Source of the DNA: Planctomycetaceae bacterium
GTDB taxonomy: Bacteria; Planctomycetota; Planctomycetia; Pirellulales; PALSA-1355
DNA length: 64,000 nucleotides
Reading direction: 5' to 3'
NCBI GenBank assembly: GCA_003153375.1
Contig: PLYM01000219.1
Location: forward strand, 80,871-144,870
This document shows, in pieces, positions 25,431-34,349 of this stretch (within the stretch, counting starts at the first letter, position 1; every line of letters begins with the position of its first letter). Both the position numbers and the translations under genes were made by a program. The notes under the pieces are model-generated. The model was given only the letters and a program-made list of their open reading frames with translations. It searched no databases and was not told the origin of the DNA.

Positions 25431-26039
25431 TCAACCGGCCTTGAGCACCCGGGCCGCGGCGGCGCGAATGTCCGACTGCACGGCGTCGATGTCGCGGGCG
25501 GCGTCGATGACCACGATTCGCTGAGGGTCTTTGGCAGCTTCGGCGAGAAACCCTGCGCGCAGTCGTGCCTGATATTCAGCGCCACGGCTTTCCAATCGAT
25601 CGAGGTCCCGCGCAATGCGAGCCACGGCGGCTCGTGGCGGCATGTCGAGCACGAAGACCAGATCGGGCATCACGCCAGCGGTGGCCACGCGACCAATCTG
25701 CCAGATCGTTTCGATGTCGAGCCCGGCGGCGTGTCCCTGATAGACCGCATTGGCCAGCAAGTAGCGATCAGAAACGACCGTCTTGCTCTCGGCTAGCGCC
25801 GGGCGAATCACGTCTTCGACCAGTTGGGCCCGCGCGGCCATGAACAACAGCATTTCGCTCGTAACCGCCAGCGGCACCTGGTGGCCCAGCAGAATGCCGC
25901 GAATCGCTTCGCCCAGCGGGGTGCTGCCGGGGTCCTGGCAGGTGACCACGTCATGGCCCGCGGCGCGGAGCCACGAGAGAAACAATTCGCGTTGCGTCGT
26001 TTTGCCGACGCCGTCCAGGCCATCGAAGGAGAAGAACAT
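25431..26039 (-). CDS. tmk: Thymidylate kinase
   Basis: 202-residue dTMP kinase. It begins MFFSFDGLDGVGKTTQRELF with the P-loop. A DRY-type block follows (VVSDRYLLANAVYQGHAAGL), then PDLVFVLDMPPRAAVARI. It phosphorylates dTMP to dTDP. The LID region (RIARDLDRLESRGAEYQARLR) contains Arg residues. It is upstream of holB on the same strand and starts 6 bp after the HTH frame. Confidence 0.94.
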   Translation of the reverse strand: MFFSFDGLDGVGKTTQRELFLSWLRAAGHDVVTCQDPGSTPLGEAIRGILLGHQVPLAVTSEMLLFMAARAQLVEDVIRPALAESKTVVSDRYLLANAVYQGHAAGLDIETIWQIGRVATAGVMPDLVFVLDMPPRAAVARIARDLDRLESRGAEYQARLRAGFLAEAAKDPQRIVVIDAARDIDAVQSDIRAAAARVLKAG

Positions 26040-26045
26040 GAATCC

Positions 26046-26303
26046 TCAAACCGCAAGGCGAGCAGCAACAGGGACCAGCGCGGCGCTTCCCGCGTCGCCA
26101 TTATACATTTCGACCAGTCGTCCCGCGTGGTCGGCGATCAGGTTTCGCAGCCTGGCCGGCTTGTCGAACAACAGCGGCACGCCCGCGTTCCGCGACATCT
26201 CCAGGTCACGAAAGATCGTCCATCGGCTGACGTTGCAGATCGTGGCCAGCGTGTTGACGTTATGGTCCTTGCCCGCTTGCAGCAGTTGAATCAGGCGACG
26301 AAT
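26046..26303 (-). CDS. Short HTH protein or remnant with no canonical start
   Basis: About 85 codons with a convincing DeoR/HTH_11-type helix-turn-helix: RRLIQLLQAGKDHNVNTLAT, then CNVSRWTIFRDLEMSRNAGV. The frame remains open upstream, overlapping the 3' end of the TolC-like gene, but it holds no ATG, GTG or TTG near the conserved start. The best-placed candidate is ATT at 26303, preceded by AGCAGGAA 9-10 bp upstream. Full-length relatives continue with a WYL domain, absent here. It could be a functional mini-regulator with a rare start, or a truncated relic. It is 6 bp upstream of tmk. Confidence 0.55.
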   Translation of the reverse strand: MRRLIQLLQAGKDHNVNTLATICNVSRWTIFRDLEMSRNAGVPLLFDKPARLRNLIADHAGRLVEMYNGDAGSAALVPVAARLAV

Positions 26304-28683
26304 TCTCGATGGATTCCTGCTCGCTCGCCGTAGACCACTGTTGATGCTTGACCTTTTGAATGGTCGGGGAGCCCGACACGTCGCTCGAGCCAGCCGCGGC
26401 CGACATGGGACGTAGCGACCACCCCGCCCGACTTGCCGAACCGCCGGCGCTTTGCGTGGCGGCGACGGTCGATTTGCTGGCGGTTTGTTCGCCGGCGAGT
26501 CCCAACCCACCCCACTCGAACGTTCGCGGCGCCGTGCTGGCCGATCGCGTAGCACCTCGCGAGGCGCCCTCGACGGCGGGCGTCGGTTCGCTGCCCGGAT
26601 TCGGCAGATCCTCGGCGCCGGGTGCCTCGTGCGGAGCGCCGGTGGGCACCATTTCCGGTCCGCGGTGCGCGGGGTTGGTGCCATCCGTGTCTTGGACTAC
26701 CGCTCCCTGGCTGATCGTGCTGGGCCGCGTGAAGCCGTAGTTGATATACAGGCTGGCGTCACGCTGACGAGCCAGGCGCGTGGCGTCAAATTTGGCCTTG
26801 GCCGGCCAGGGGCCTTCGGCCAGGTACACGTTATTGTAATCAAGCAGCGAACCCTTACGGTAGTGAACCATGATGACCGCGCGCTGATAGTCCAACAGCG
26901 TGCGGAAGTAGCTGGTCTGAGCGTCAGCCTGCAATCGCTGGGCTTCCAACAACTGGTCGAGCGTGACGGTTTCGGCGTCGTATGCGGCCTGCACCGCGGC
27001 CACCTGCCGGTCGGCGGCCAACGTGCGGTTGAAGTTGGTCTCGGTCAGTTCATAGTTCAGTTCCATTTGTCGCACGGCGTCGGCCAATTGATGCGAGACT
27101 TCGAGCTCTTCGTCTTGCAGCTTGGCCCGTTCCTTGGCCAGGTTCAATTGATAGTACCGCAGCGTGGCGAGTTCCTTGCGGAAGCCCAAGCTGACCGTGG
27201 ATTGCAAGCCTAACTGCCATTCCTGGAACTGGCCGCTGCCCAATGTCGCCAACGAGCTCGAGCCGTTGAGCAGGTTGCCATTCGGGTCGGGGTTATACGC
27301 GCTGGTGCCGAAGAGCCGATCGCCGTCGCCCAGCCAGCGGTAGGTGCCGTTCATGTCCAAGCGGGGCAACAACAGATTCTTGGCGGCAATCACTTGCAGC
27401 TCCTGCTGCTTGATGCGCCACTTCTGTCGCCGCAGGTCGACGTTGCGACCCAGCGCCTCCTCGGTGATCTCGCGCCAGTCGAAGTTAACCTTGGCCACGG
27501 TGGGCTTCTCGATCGGCCGAATCAGCCGGCCGTCGGTCGTCGCCAGGCCCATCACGTAGCGCAGCCGGTTTTCGGCGCGGAAGAGTTCGTTGAGCAGCGT
27601 CTGAGTTTGACTCTTGAACTGAAAGTATTGGGCGCGAGCCTGGGCTTCCTGGTTGGCTTCACCACCCTTGGAGCCCACGACGTACAGCAAGTGGATTTTC
27701 TTCCACGTCTGGCGAGCACTCTTGAGGGCCAGGTTCGAGGTCTCCAGGTTGCGCCAAGCGAAGGCCAATTCCCAGTAAGCGTTTTCCGTATCGCTGACCA
27801 GGTTGCGGATGCCGCCCTCGAAGTCGGCCAGACCGATGTCCACGTTGATCCGGGCCAGCAGCACGCCGTCGAAGGCTGGCGAGAGCTGCGCACCGCCCGG
27901 GATGAACACAAACGGATTGTAGGGACCGGCAATGCGGTTGAATTGCGTGCCGGCACCTTGCAACAGCGGCTGATTGAACTGAATCTGGACGTTCGTGTTC
28001 CAGTCCTGCGGCGTCTGCCGCGTGGGGTTGTTGTTCATGTCGTAGACGATGTTGCTGCTGACGTTGAACTGACCGCCCTGGGCCGTCATCTTCGTGAGCT
28101 GCGAGTTGAACGTGCTGGTGTCTTCCTGGAAGACGTTCTTGAAGAACACGGTGTTGATCGGCGGCACCGGCAGAATATTCTGGGGGCGGTCGTTCTTGTT
28201 GAACGAAAAGTTGTTCTGCCACTGGGCGTCGAACGCGGCCAAGGCATACTCGACGCCTTGGAACGGCGTGGTTTCGAGAATGGCCGGATCGTAGACCGTA
28301 CGGGCGAAGTCGGGGCCGGTCGTCAAACTGTCCGGCGCGTCACCGGTTTGCGCCCGGTTGTTAAAGGCCGAACTGACGTAACGACCGCCGAGGGATTTCA
28401 TCACCTTCGAGTTGGCCAGCGAGTTTTTCATCGCTTCTTCCAGCGTCAAATCCCAATACGTGTTGAACTTCGTATTCGACAGCGTGTAGGGCGGCAGCGC
28501 TTGCTCCACTTCGGCCAAAGTCGTGGTCTCGACGTCCGGATATTCGATCTCGCTGGCCACGTCGACGTAGTGGGAGAGATCTCCGTCCTCGTGCAGGAAG
28601 AAGGGCTGTTGCGGGCGACAGCCCGTCAACGCGATCATCATGGACGTAAGAATCGCCCAGATGGTGTGGACTCGCCGGTTCAT
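26260..28683 (-). CDS. TolC-family outer-membrane efflux lipoprotein
   Basis: 807-residue predicted lipoprotein. The signal peptide ends MMIALTGC, a lipobox. The TolC-like helical barrel is visible in DLTLEEAMKNSLANSKVMKS near residue 80, in the long helical repeats (QQELQVIAAKNLLLPRLDMN and NLAKERAKLQDEELEVSHQL) and in the helix with LLEAQRLQADAQTSYFRTLL. The last 140 residues are Pro/Ser/Thr-rich and not TolC-like. No MFP or RND pump gene is adjacent, so the transport partner is unknown. The 3' end overlaps the HTH frame by 44 bp. Confidence 0.86.
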   Translation of the reverse strand: MNRRVHTIWAILTSMMIALTGCRPQQPFFLHEDGDLSHYVDVASEIEYPDVETTTLAEVEQALPPYTLSNTKFNTYWDLTLEEAMKNSLANSKVMKSLGGRYVSSAFNNRAQTGDAPDSLTTGPDFARTVYDPAILETTPFQGVEYALAAFDAQWQNNFSFNKNDRPQNILPVPPINTVFFKNVFQEDTSTFNSQLTKMTAQGGQFNVSSNIVYDMNNNPTRQTPQDWNTNVQIQFNQPLLQGAGTQFNRIAGPYNPFVFIPGGAQLSPAFDGVLLARINVDIGLADFEGGIRNLVSDTENAYWELAFAWRNLETSNLALKSARQTWKKIHLLYVVGSKGGEANQEAQARAQYFQFKSQTQTLLNELFRAENRLRYVMGLATTDGRLIRPIEKPTVAKVNFDWREITEEALGRNVDLRRQKWRIKQQELQVIAAKNLLLPRLDMNGTYRWLGDGDRLFGTSAYNPDPNGNLLNGSSSLATLGSGQFQEWQLGLQSTVSLGFRKELATLRYYQLNLAKERAKLQDEELEVSHQLADAVRQMELNYELTETNFNRTLAADRQVAAVQAAYDAETVTLDQLLEAQRLQADAQTSYFRTLLDYQRAVIMVHYRKGSLLDYNNVYLAEGPWPAKAKFDATRLARQRDASLYINYGFTRPSTISQGAVVQDTDGTNPAHRGPEMVPTGAPHEAPGAEDLPNPGSEPTPAVEGASRGATRSASTAPRTFEWGGLGLAGEQTASKSTVAATQSAGGSASRAGWSLRPMSAAAGSSDVSGSPTIQKVKHQQWSTASEQESIENSSPDSTAASGQGP

Positions 28684-29053
28684 CGATCGACCCTTGGGGG
28701 TTGGTGTCCCTGCTGCACGGTCTCTGGCCCGAATGCCGGCGCGGTTGCTTGCAGCGCGGCAAACGAACGTAACTTTGGACGCCCCCCGTCCACGCCGTCG
28801 TCTCTCCTGCCAGCGGCAAGCGCAATTCGCGCCGCTACCGGGAGCTAGAGATTTCGGCAGAGCAAGGTATCGACGGCCTAACCGTCAAACTTCGGAGAAT
28901 CTATCTAACAGGAAGATTTCCTTTAAAAGGAAATGTCGTCCAGGACTTCCTGGAATTCCCAGGGCCCCGATTGGCCCGGAGGAGCAGGGAGAATGCGAGC
29001 CCTGCAGGGCCGTCATGAACTAGATAAGGCAGCTGGCAAGCCTCTGCCGATGC
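28684..29053. other. Intergenic stretch with a dyad, no gene recognised
   Basis: 370 bp upstream of the TolC-like gene. It contains an AT-rich dyad, ATTTCCTTT-A-AAAGGAAAT at 28916-28934, about 233 bp before the start. This could be a regulator site or a transcript hairpin following the minus-strand gene at 29054. Confidence 0.4.
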
Positions 29054-29530
29054 TTACAGATACATGCCTACAAAGCCGCCACGCTCGTCGCTCTGAGCCT
29101 GGAGCTGTGCGATCCGCCGAATGGTCTGAGCCAGGTCGCCGGTGGCAATGAAGCGATTGAATTCGATCTGCACGGCCTTCGAGACCGTTTCGGCCAGCCA
29201 GGCCGACACGGGCTGCGTTAGCCAGTCGCATGTCTCCCGTACCAGTTCGACCTTCAAATCGCAAGTCAGCGTGGTCTGATCCGTCGGATCAGTCAGTGCG
29301 GTGCCATCAAAGCTGAACTGCACCATGCCAAACTCGGGCTGGTTGGTCAGATGAAATGTGCACTGGCCGTTATAGAGAAAATAGGAGTTGTGCGAGCCGT
29401 GCGTGGCCAACGCGCTCTTGATGCGCTCGCAACGGGCCCGGTATTTCGGCGAAGCGTCGATCGGGATGTCGAGCCGTCCCACGGATCGCAACGGCAGGCA
29501 GTCAAATTCGATGTCCACCAAATCGCTCAT
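29054..29530 (-). CDS. Conserved-looking hypothetical protein
   Basis: 158-residue protein of no recognised family. It looks cytoplasmic and soluble, with no signal peptide. The middle part CTFHLTNQPEFGMVQFSFDG and TTLTCDLKVELVRETCDWLT suggests a beta-sheet followed by helices. The start at 29530 (MSDLVDIEFD) was preferred to an upstream ATG because the extra 20 residues are low-complexity. It precedes the 5' region of the TolC-like gene in the same orientation, with a 370-bp gap. Confidence 0.62.
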   Translation of the reverse strand: MSDLVDIEFDCLPLRSVGRLDIPIDASPKYRARCERIKSALATHGSHNSYFLYNGQCTFHLTNQPEFGMVQFSFDGTALTDPTDQTTLTCDLKVELVRETCDWLTQPVSAWLAETVSKAVQIEFNRFIATGDLAQTIRRIAQLQAQSDERGGFVGMYL

Positions 29531-29695
29531 GCCACAACCTCGCTCGTCGGGGAGTGCGGAACAGCGCAAAGCCGGATCGGCGGCCGGCATCCGCGTGCCG
29601 GTGCCGTCAGCAGGATTTTTGGGCCTCGATCACCGGCTGCCAGGCCCCCATCGCCAACGCCTTTCATCGCGAGCCCTTGCGACCCCCCAGCCCGC

Positions 29696-31846
29696 TTATC
29701 GCGAGGCCTGGGCCGTGTCGGGCTTGCTCGGCGGTGCCGCGGGAGGTGTCGCCGGCTCGAGCCAAGCCGCAACCAGCCAACCTGAACTGGACTGCAACTG
29801 CTTGAGGTCGAGCGGGCCCACCTTTTCCCAACGGCCCGAGAGAGTCAGCTTCTCGGCCTTGATCTCCGGCTCGAATAGTTTACCAAATTTTTTCTGCAGC
29901 AGTGTCTTCAGCGTCACTTGCTGTGTCGAAAGGCGGGTTTGGCCGGGCACGAAATTCGGCGGCACGATGTGCAACTCAGCATCGCGAACCAGCTTGAACG
30001 AGTCGCCGCTGGGCTGAATCTTGTAGTCGGCTGTGACGTTCATGCCCTTGAATTCGCGATCGCCCGAGGTGTAGTGCTGGCCGCGCACCGTGATTTTGAC
30101 GCCCTTGTCCGTAAATGCGACCGTGACGGGCTTCGATTTGGCGAACGTGATCGACCACGGGTCGCGATCGGGATCGCTCTTGAGTTGTTCGGGCAACTCG
30201 CCCCGCAATTCGATAACCTTGTCCTGCACTTCCTTCTCTTTCAGGGTCACGCCGCTCAGCAAGGAGTCGGCCGCGTTGTTGACCAACGACTCGTGTACCC
30301 GCACTCCCAGATCGTGCGCGTCCTTGGGACTATCGGGCGCCCGGGGGGCTCCGAGCTGATAACTGTCGGATTGCAGCGCCGTGACAAAGATCGCATCATC
30401 CGTCGACTTGAATTTGAGCAATTGCGGAAACTCGCGCCGCCGCAGCAGCGGATTGCGGAATTTCTGCAAGTAGTTCGCATGCGCCTTGCTCAACATTTGA
30501 CCCGTCTGCGCATCTAATCGCGTTTGCGCCCGGGCCGCGGCATGGCTGCCGGCAATCTGTTCGGCGGTCGGTTTGCTCTCATAAACCCGATTCGTGGCAA
30601 CCCGCTGAGCCATATTGCCGCCGGCCGAGATTCCCGTGATTTGCGTGCTCGTCGAAGCCGTGGCCCGAGCCGGATAACTGGCGAAACCTTTTTCGTCGAT
30701 CACGATGCGCTTGGTGCCTGAGAGGTTGGTCGTGCCGCGGCTCCAGATCGTCGCCGGGCCGTTGTAGCCCACCGTGTTCGAGGCGGCGCGCGCCACCAGC
30801 TTGGTCTCGAGTTGGGCCCGGTTCTCGTCAGGCAGCAATTGGCCGGTGACCTGGCCCACGGTGTGGGCCGTGCCCGAAATGGCGGTGCCCAGGATGTTGT
30901 CGGTGACCGGCCCGACTTCATCCAGCGGCTGGTCGATGCCGGCGGCGACAAATCGCTCCGACACGTCGAGGTGCAGGTTGGGTTGCGAGAGTTTTCCGCG
31001 AATCGCGCGCAGCAGAACGGGGGCCTGGTCACGGCTTTCGAGCCAGCCCAGCAGGGTGCCGATGTCGGCGGCGGCCTCTTCCGTTTGCGCATTCGGATCC
31101 TGATACGCCTTGAGCTTCTCGCCCAATTCCTTGAGCTTCTCCGAGAACTTGCCCTTGAGCTCGTCGTTCGCGGCCGACAGCAGGTTGGTGTAGCGTTCCA
31201 AGGCCGCACCGACGTTGAAGAAAACCGGCATTTCGAGGCCGACCTGGTCGGCGGTGAACTGCTTCGAGATCGACTTCAGCGTGTCGCTCTCCGGCTTGTC
31301 GTTCTTGAGCTGTTCGAGCAGATCGCGCCAACGGAGATACTCCTTCCAGGCGGCGCCGTTCTTGCCCAGCCCGGTGAGGTACTGGTCGAGCTTCGTCAGC
31401 GTGGATTGCAATTCGCTTTTCGCCTGGCCGACTTCGGCCTCGGTGATCGGATGGAAACTCGACTCCGAGGCCGCGACTGCCTCGCTCAGGCTCGGCGCCT
31501 TGGCGATGGCCAGGTCCTGCGACCATTGTTGCAAGGCTTCGCGCAGCTGCTTGAAGTGCGGCATGTCGAGACCCGCAGCGCCACTTTGGAGTTGCTCGAG
31601 CGTCTCGCCAATCACCGCCTGGTCGGCGTTGTTTCCCTTGGCCACTTCGGGGTCAAGCGCGTCGAGCTTCAGATAGGCCCGCCAGGCCGCCCCGCTCGCG
31701 CTGTTGTTCAGCCACGTCTCAACCGCGGCCAAAGACCCTGGGACCGGCGAATTTGACTCTTCTGATTGAGCAAACCTGGGAAAAAAAATGGCGCACGAAA
31801 TCGTCGAAACTGCAGCCGCCCCGGCAATACGCGATTTGATGCTCAT
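29696..31846 (-). CDS. Exported repeat protein, planctomycete type
   Basis: 716-residue exported protein of unknown function. A signal peptide starts MSIKSRIAGAAAVSTISCAI. Two internal repeats of about 85 residues are visible: AAWRAYLKLDAL with LDMPHFKQLREAL, and AAWKEYLRWRDLLEQLKND with LEMPVFFNVGAALERYTNLL. A likely beta-rich domain follows from residue 270 and a compact C-terminal domain (KEVQDKVIELRGELP, FAKSKPVTVAFTDKGVKITV). The start at 31846 places the signal peptide correctly. No reaction can be assigned. Confidence 0.72.
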   Translation of the reverse strand: MSIKSRIAGAAAVSTISCAIFFPRFAQSEESNSPVPGSLAAVETWLNNSASGAAWRAYLKLDALDPEVAKGNNADQAVIGETLEQLQSGAAGLDMPHFKQLREALQQWSQDLAIAKAPSLSEAVAASESSFHPITEAEVGQAKSELQSTLTKLDQYLTGLGKNGAAWKEYLRWRDLLEQLKNDKPESDTLKSISKQFTADQVGLEMPVFFNVGAALERYTNLLSAANDELKGKFSEKLKELGEKLKAYQDPNAQTEEAAADIGTLLGWLESRDQAPVLLRAIRGKLSQPNLHLDVSERFVAAGIDQPLDEVGPVTDNILGTAISGTAHTVGQVTGQLLPDENRAQLETKLVARAASNTVGYNGPATIWSRGTTNLSGTKRIVIDEKGFASYPARATASTSTQITGISAGGNMAQRVATNRVYESKPTAEQIAGSHAAARAQTRLDAQTGQMLSKAHANYLQKFRNPLLRRREFPQLLKFKSTDDAIFVTALQSDSYQLGAPRAPDSPKDAHDLGVRVHESLVNNAADSLLSGVTLKEKEVQDKVIELRGELPEQLKSDPDRDPWSITFAKSKPVTVAFTDKGVKITVRGQHYTSGDREFKGMNVTADYKIQPSGDSFKLVRDAELHIVPPNFVPGQTRLSTQQVTLKTLLQKKFGKLFEPEIKAEKLTLSGRWEKVGPLDLKQLQSSSGWLVAAWLEPATPPAAPPSKPDTAQASR

Positions 31847-32243
31847 GGTCGTAACTCGTTTGGGGTAATGTGGGAAGTCTGTTTTCCAGGTGCTACTTGA
31901 TATCACAAAAAGCCTTTATCCGCTACCAGCTTAAACGTCCTGGACGCATCATCGATGGGGGTTCTTTAGAAGATTCAACTCTGGGTTTTTGCTACTAAAA
32001 AAATCAGACGCGAAAAAAATCCCCCATTTATCGAACCGACAAACCCCACCCAGTCAGCCCATTGCGGACCGCTATCACCTGTGGCAACATGGCCGGACAT
32101 TCGTTCAGACTTGTGACCGTCAAAAGCCGGCAAAACTCACGCGAGGGAGCGCTCGGAACAGCGACCCTCTCACGGCCCCCCAGCGGCCTGGACGCCGGCC
32201 TGCGACACACCTGTCGAAATCAACTGTTGAGGAGGATAGCACG
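31847..32243. other. Divergent promoter region, no gene recognised
   Basis: 397 bp between the divergent exported repeat protein and the thioredoxin/CAP-like gene. AT-rich strings occur near 31900-32030. A strong SD, GAGGAGGAT (32229-32237), precedes the ATG at 32244. Confidence 0.45.
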
Positions 32244-33392
32244 ATGGTTCGAGGATCGTACCTGGTTGTTCTAGGGCTGAGTGCCTGTTGGATGGGGGCT
32301 ACGCAAGAGGCGTACGCCGAGCACCGCGGCCTGCGACATGGACGTTCCACCAGCCGTGAAGTTTTGTCGGTCATGTCCGTAGCGGCTCAAAGCTCGGACC
32401 GTCCGTCGGCCGGCGACACGGGCGAAGCCCCGGCTCGCCAATCCGTGGCTGATATCAAGACAGCGGTCACTGACGTCATTCGCCGCGTCAATGTCCCGCC
32501 CGACGGTCAGACTCCGGCCGACCCGGCCCGGGAAACAGTCGACGAGGGGACCACCCCGCCTGCCACGCAGCAAGTGGCCGCGACGCCCGTGGAACAGGTC
32601 ATCCACACCGACTACAAAGCGGCGATGGAAGAAGCGGCCGAAGACCGGAAAATGCTGCTGATTTATTTTCATGAAGGGGATCAGAACGCGGCCCACCGGG
32701 CTTTCGAGCGCGAGACCTTGTCGCAGCTCGAAATCAAGGAGAAGTTGCGGCGCTACGTCGTCGTCAAGCTGCCCCGCGACGCCAAGATCACGCACCAGGG
32801 CAAGTCGATCGAGTTGCTCAAACACCCCGCCTTCGCCGAGATGCTGGGGCGTCAGGGAGTGGCCGTCATCGATCTGGTCCACGAGCGGGCCGAATATTAC
32901 GGCCACGTGGTCAGCACCTTTCCCTTTAGCCCAGGCCGGTTCTACCGGGCGGCAGCCCTGTCGATCATTCTCGATCTGCCACCGGGCACCCTGACGCAGC
33001 GAACCATGATCTACGCGGTGCGCATCCATCCGGAGGGTCCAGCCAGCACCCAGGGGCAGATGCACACGGCCCTGATCGACGAGGCCCGCAAGCACGCGGT
33101 CTATCAGGCCTCGATTCAGGTGCAAGGGCACCACAGTTGGGACACCCGGTTCCAACGGATCAACGCTAAATTGCCCAGCGGCGTGCTGGCGCAAGAGGTC
33201 GTGGCCGAAAGCTGGCCTCATGAGAACCTGGTCGAAGCGTGCATCGACTGCGTGCATAGCTGGCGGCAAAGCCCCGGTCACTGGGGAGCCGTGCTTTCGC
33301 GCCATCCGCTGTTCGGCTACGACATCAAACGCGGCCGCAATGGCATTTGGTATGCCACGGGCATTTTCGGCAAGCGCCGAGGCATGAATTAA
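32244..33392 (+). CDS. Exported thioredoxin-like/CAP-like protein with island-encoded C-terminus
   Basis: 382-residue secreted protein. The signal peptide MVRGSYLVVLGLSACWMG is followed by a thioredoxin-fold-like region (about 115-215: AAMEEAAEDRKMLLIYFHEG, without a CxxC pair). A CAP/SCP-like domain follows (about 250-378: LAQEVVAESWPHENLVEACI, HSWRQSPGHWGAVLSRHPLF, RGRNGIWYATGIFG). A strong SD supports the start. The last residues after GIFG are KRRGMN, read from the inserted island. The native ending GIFGRR and a stop, together with the terminator, are now at 38126-38223. The function is unknown; a surface role is likely. Confidence 0.78.
   Translation: MVRGSYLVVLGLSACWMGATQEAYAEHRGLRHGRSTSREVLSVMSVAAQSSDRPSAGDTGEAPARQSVADIKTAVTDVIRRVNVPPDGQTPADPARETVDEGTTPPATQQVAATPVEQVIHTDYKAAMEEAAEDRKMLLIYFHEGDQNAAHRAFERETLSQLEIKEKLRRYVVVKLPRDAKITHQGKSIELLKHPAFAEMLGRQGVAVIDLVHERAEYYGHVVSTFPFSPGRFYRAAALSIILDLPPGTLTQRTMIYAVRIHPEGPASTQGQMHTALIDEARKHAVYQASIQVQGHHSWDTRFQRINAKLPSGVLAQEVVAESWPHENLVEACIDCVHSWRQSPGHWGAVLSRHPLFGYDIKRGRNGIWYATGIFGKRRGMN
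33345..33371 (+). repeat. Island boundary repeat, left (attL-like core)
   Basis: 27 bp, from ATTTGGTATGCC to CATTTTCGGC, identical to 38100-38126. It lies inside the 3' end of the thioredoxin/CAP-like gene and codes for the end of IWYATGIFG. The flanks outside the repeat differ from those at the right copy. Confidence 0.92.
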
Positions 33393-33414
33393 GAACGTAT
33401 TGCAGGCAAATGGG

Positions 33415-33672
33415 TTACGTCGCTCCATTCTTGCCAGTCTCTTGGCAAGATGGAGCGGTGTCACCCAATTTGTCACCCAAAACGGCGTGATGGGCTGCCC
33501 AAAGCACATCGGCCGTCGCTTGTGCGTTGCGCCCAACGTAAAAACGCAAAGTCGTTTCCATGCTTTCATGCCGCATTAGCTCCATGAGCGTTTGGGGCAT
33601 GACGCGGCTGGCCCACCGCTCGCCAAAAGATCGACGAAGATCATGGGCACTGGCAAACTTGACCTTGTCCAT
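33415..33672 (-). pseudogene. Tyrosine recombinase (phage integrase), C-terminal relic
   Basis: The last about 85 codons of a tyrosine recombinase. Visible catalytic positions are HxLR in SAHDLRRSFG, the second conserved H (an HxxxxTxxxY arrangement) in LMRHESMETTLRFYVGRN, and the nucleophile Tyr. The N-terminal and arm-binding parts and the first catalytic Arg are gone. The homology ends at about 33666, exactly where the next gene starts on the opposite strand. It lies 44 bp inside the left island boundary. Confidence 0.85.
33460..33485 (+). repeat. Double GTCACCCAA motif, left end
   Basis: 26 bp containing GTCACCCAA twice at a 12-bp period, 88 bp inside the left boundary repeat. It matches 37975-38000 at 23 of 26 positions, in the same orientation. 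It overlaps the end of the integrase relic (reads as LGDKLGD on the minus strand). Confidence 0.75.
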
Positions 33673-34036
33673 GACCACCGCCCCTAAGCGCCGCTGGTTC
33701 AAGTTCACCTTGCGGACGCTGTTCGTGGTGGTGACGGTGTTGGGTTGTTGGTGGGGCTGGCAGCTCAACTGGATACGTCAAAGGCGCGCGGTTCGCATGC
33801 GAGAAGACGTTGTCTTTTATGAACATGCGATGGCGCCGAACCTCCCGCGATTCGGCCGAACTGCCCCACCTTGGCAACTCAGAATCTTCGGCGAGCAAGC
33901 ATTTACGAATCTGGCTGTATCACCATCAGTACCGCCGACGGAATTTAAGCGGATTGCCGCCCTTTTCCCGGAGTCGATAGTCGAGCAAAGCGAACTTGCG
34001 GATCGGCCGGAAATGAATAACCACAGGTCGCCGTAG
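33671..34036 (+). CDS. Small membrane-anchored planctomycete protein
   Basis: 121-residue protein starting with the typical planctomycete leader RRWFKFTLRTLFVVVTVLGC, a basic stretch followed by one membrane helix (about 14-32). The rest, up to PTEFKRIAALFPESIVEQSE, resembles the end of short LRR-associated relatives, with no clear catalytic features. Its ATG overlaps, on the opposite strand, the point where integrase homology stops, which suggests it arrived together with the rearrangement. Confidence 0.7.
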   Translation: MTTAPKRRWFKFTLRTLFVVVTVLGCWWGWQLNWIRQRRAVRMREDVVFYEHAMAPNLPRFGRTAPPWQLRIFGEQAFTNLAVSPSVPPTEFKRIAALFPESIVEQSELADRPEMNNHRSP

Positions 34037-34165
34037 TTAACGTAGCGGGAGCAACAATTGTCCCCGCCGTCGACCCCAGAGCAAGGCACCGGCCCCCATC
34101 GCCAGCAGCGCCCAGGTCGAGGGCTCGGGGGGATTCGCACCGGTGGTCCAGCTAGCCAGCGCTAG
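34037..34165 (-). pseudogene. Orphan PEP-CTERM C-terminal segment
   Basis: On the minus strand the frame TTGANPPEPSTWALLAMGAG with a following LLWGRRRGQ and stop is a classic PEP-CTERM sorting signal: PEP motif, hydrophobic helix, Arg cluster. The coding frame upstream has no plausible domain and only short extent, so this is the tail of a deleted exported protein. It follows the small membrane gene head to tail. Confidence 0.72.
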
Positions 34166-34349
34166 CGTTAGACGTTCGCGCAGCTTGACGCGGAAACGAG
34201 CGCGTCGGGCAAGCGCAGATTAAGGGCCGACGTGCAGCGCCAGCGCAATGATTGGAAAGCGTGGCAGGGCGAAGACTCGTTGCACGAAATGGCCTTTGGC
34301 GCGGGAGTGAAGCGGATGCGGATGGGCGATTTGGATCGGGAATGTCGGT

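Noticed and set aside
26304-26684. N-terminal extension of the HTH frame inside the TolC-like gene
   Set aside because: The extension is Arg/Pro-rich with no domain and reads against the codon phase of the TolC-like gene. Only the HTH part is supported.
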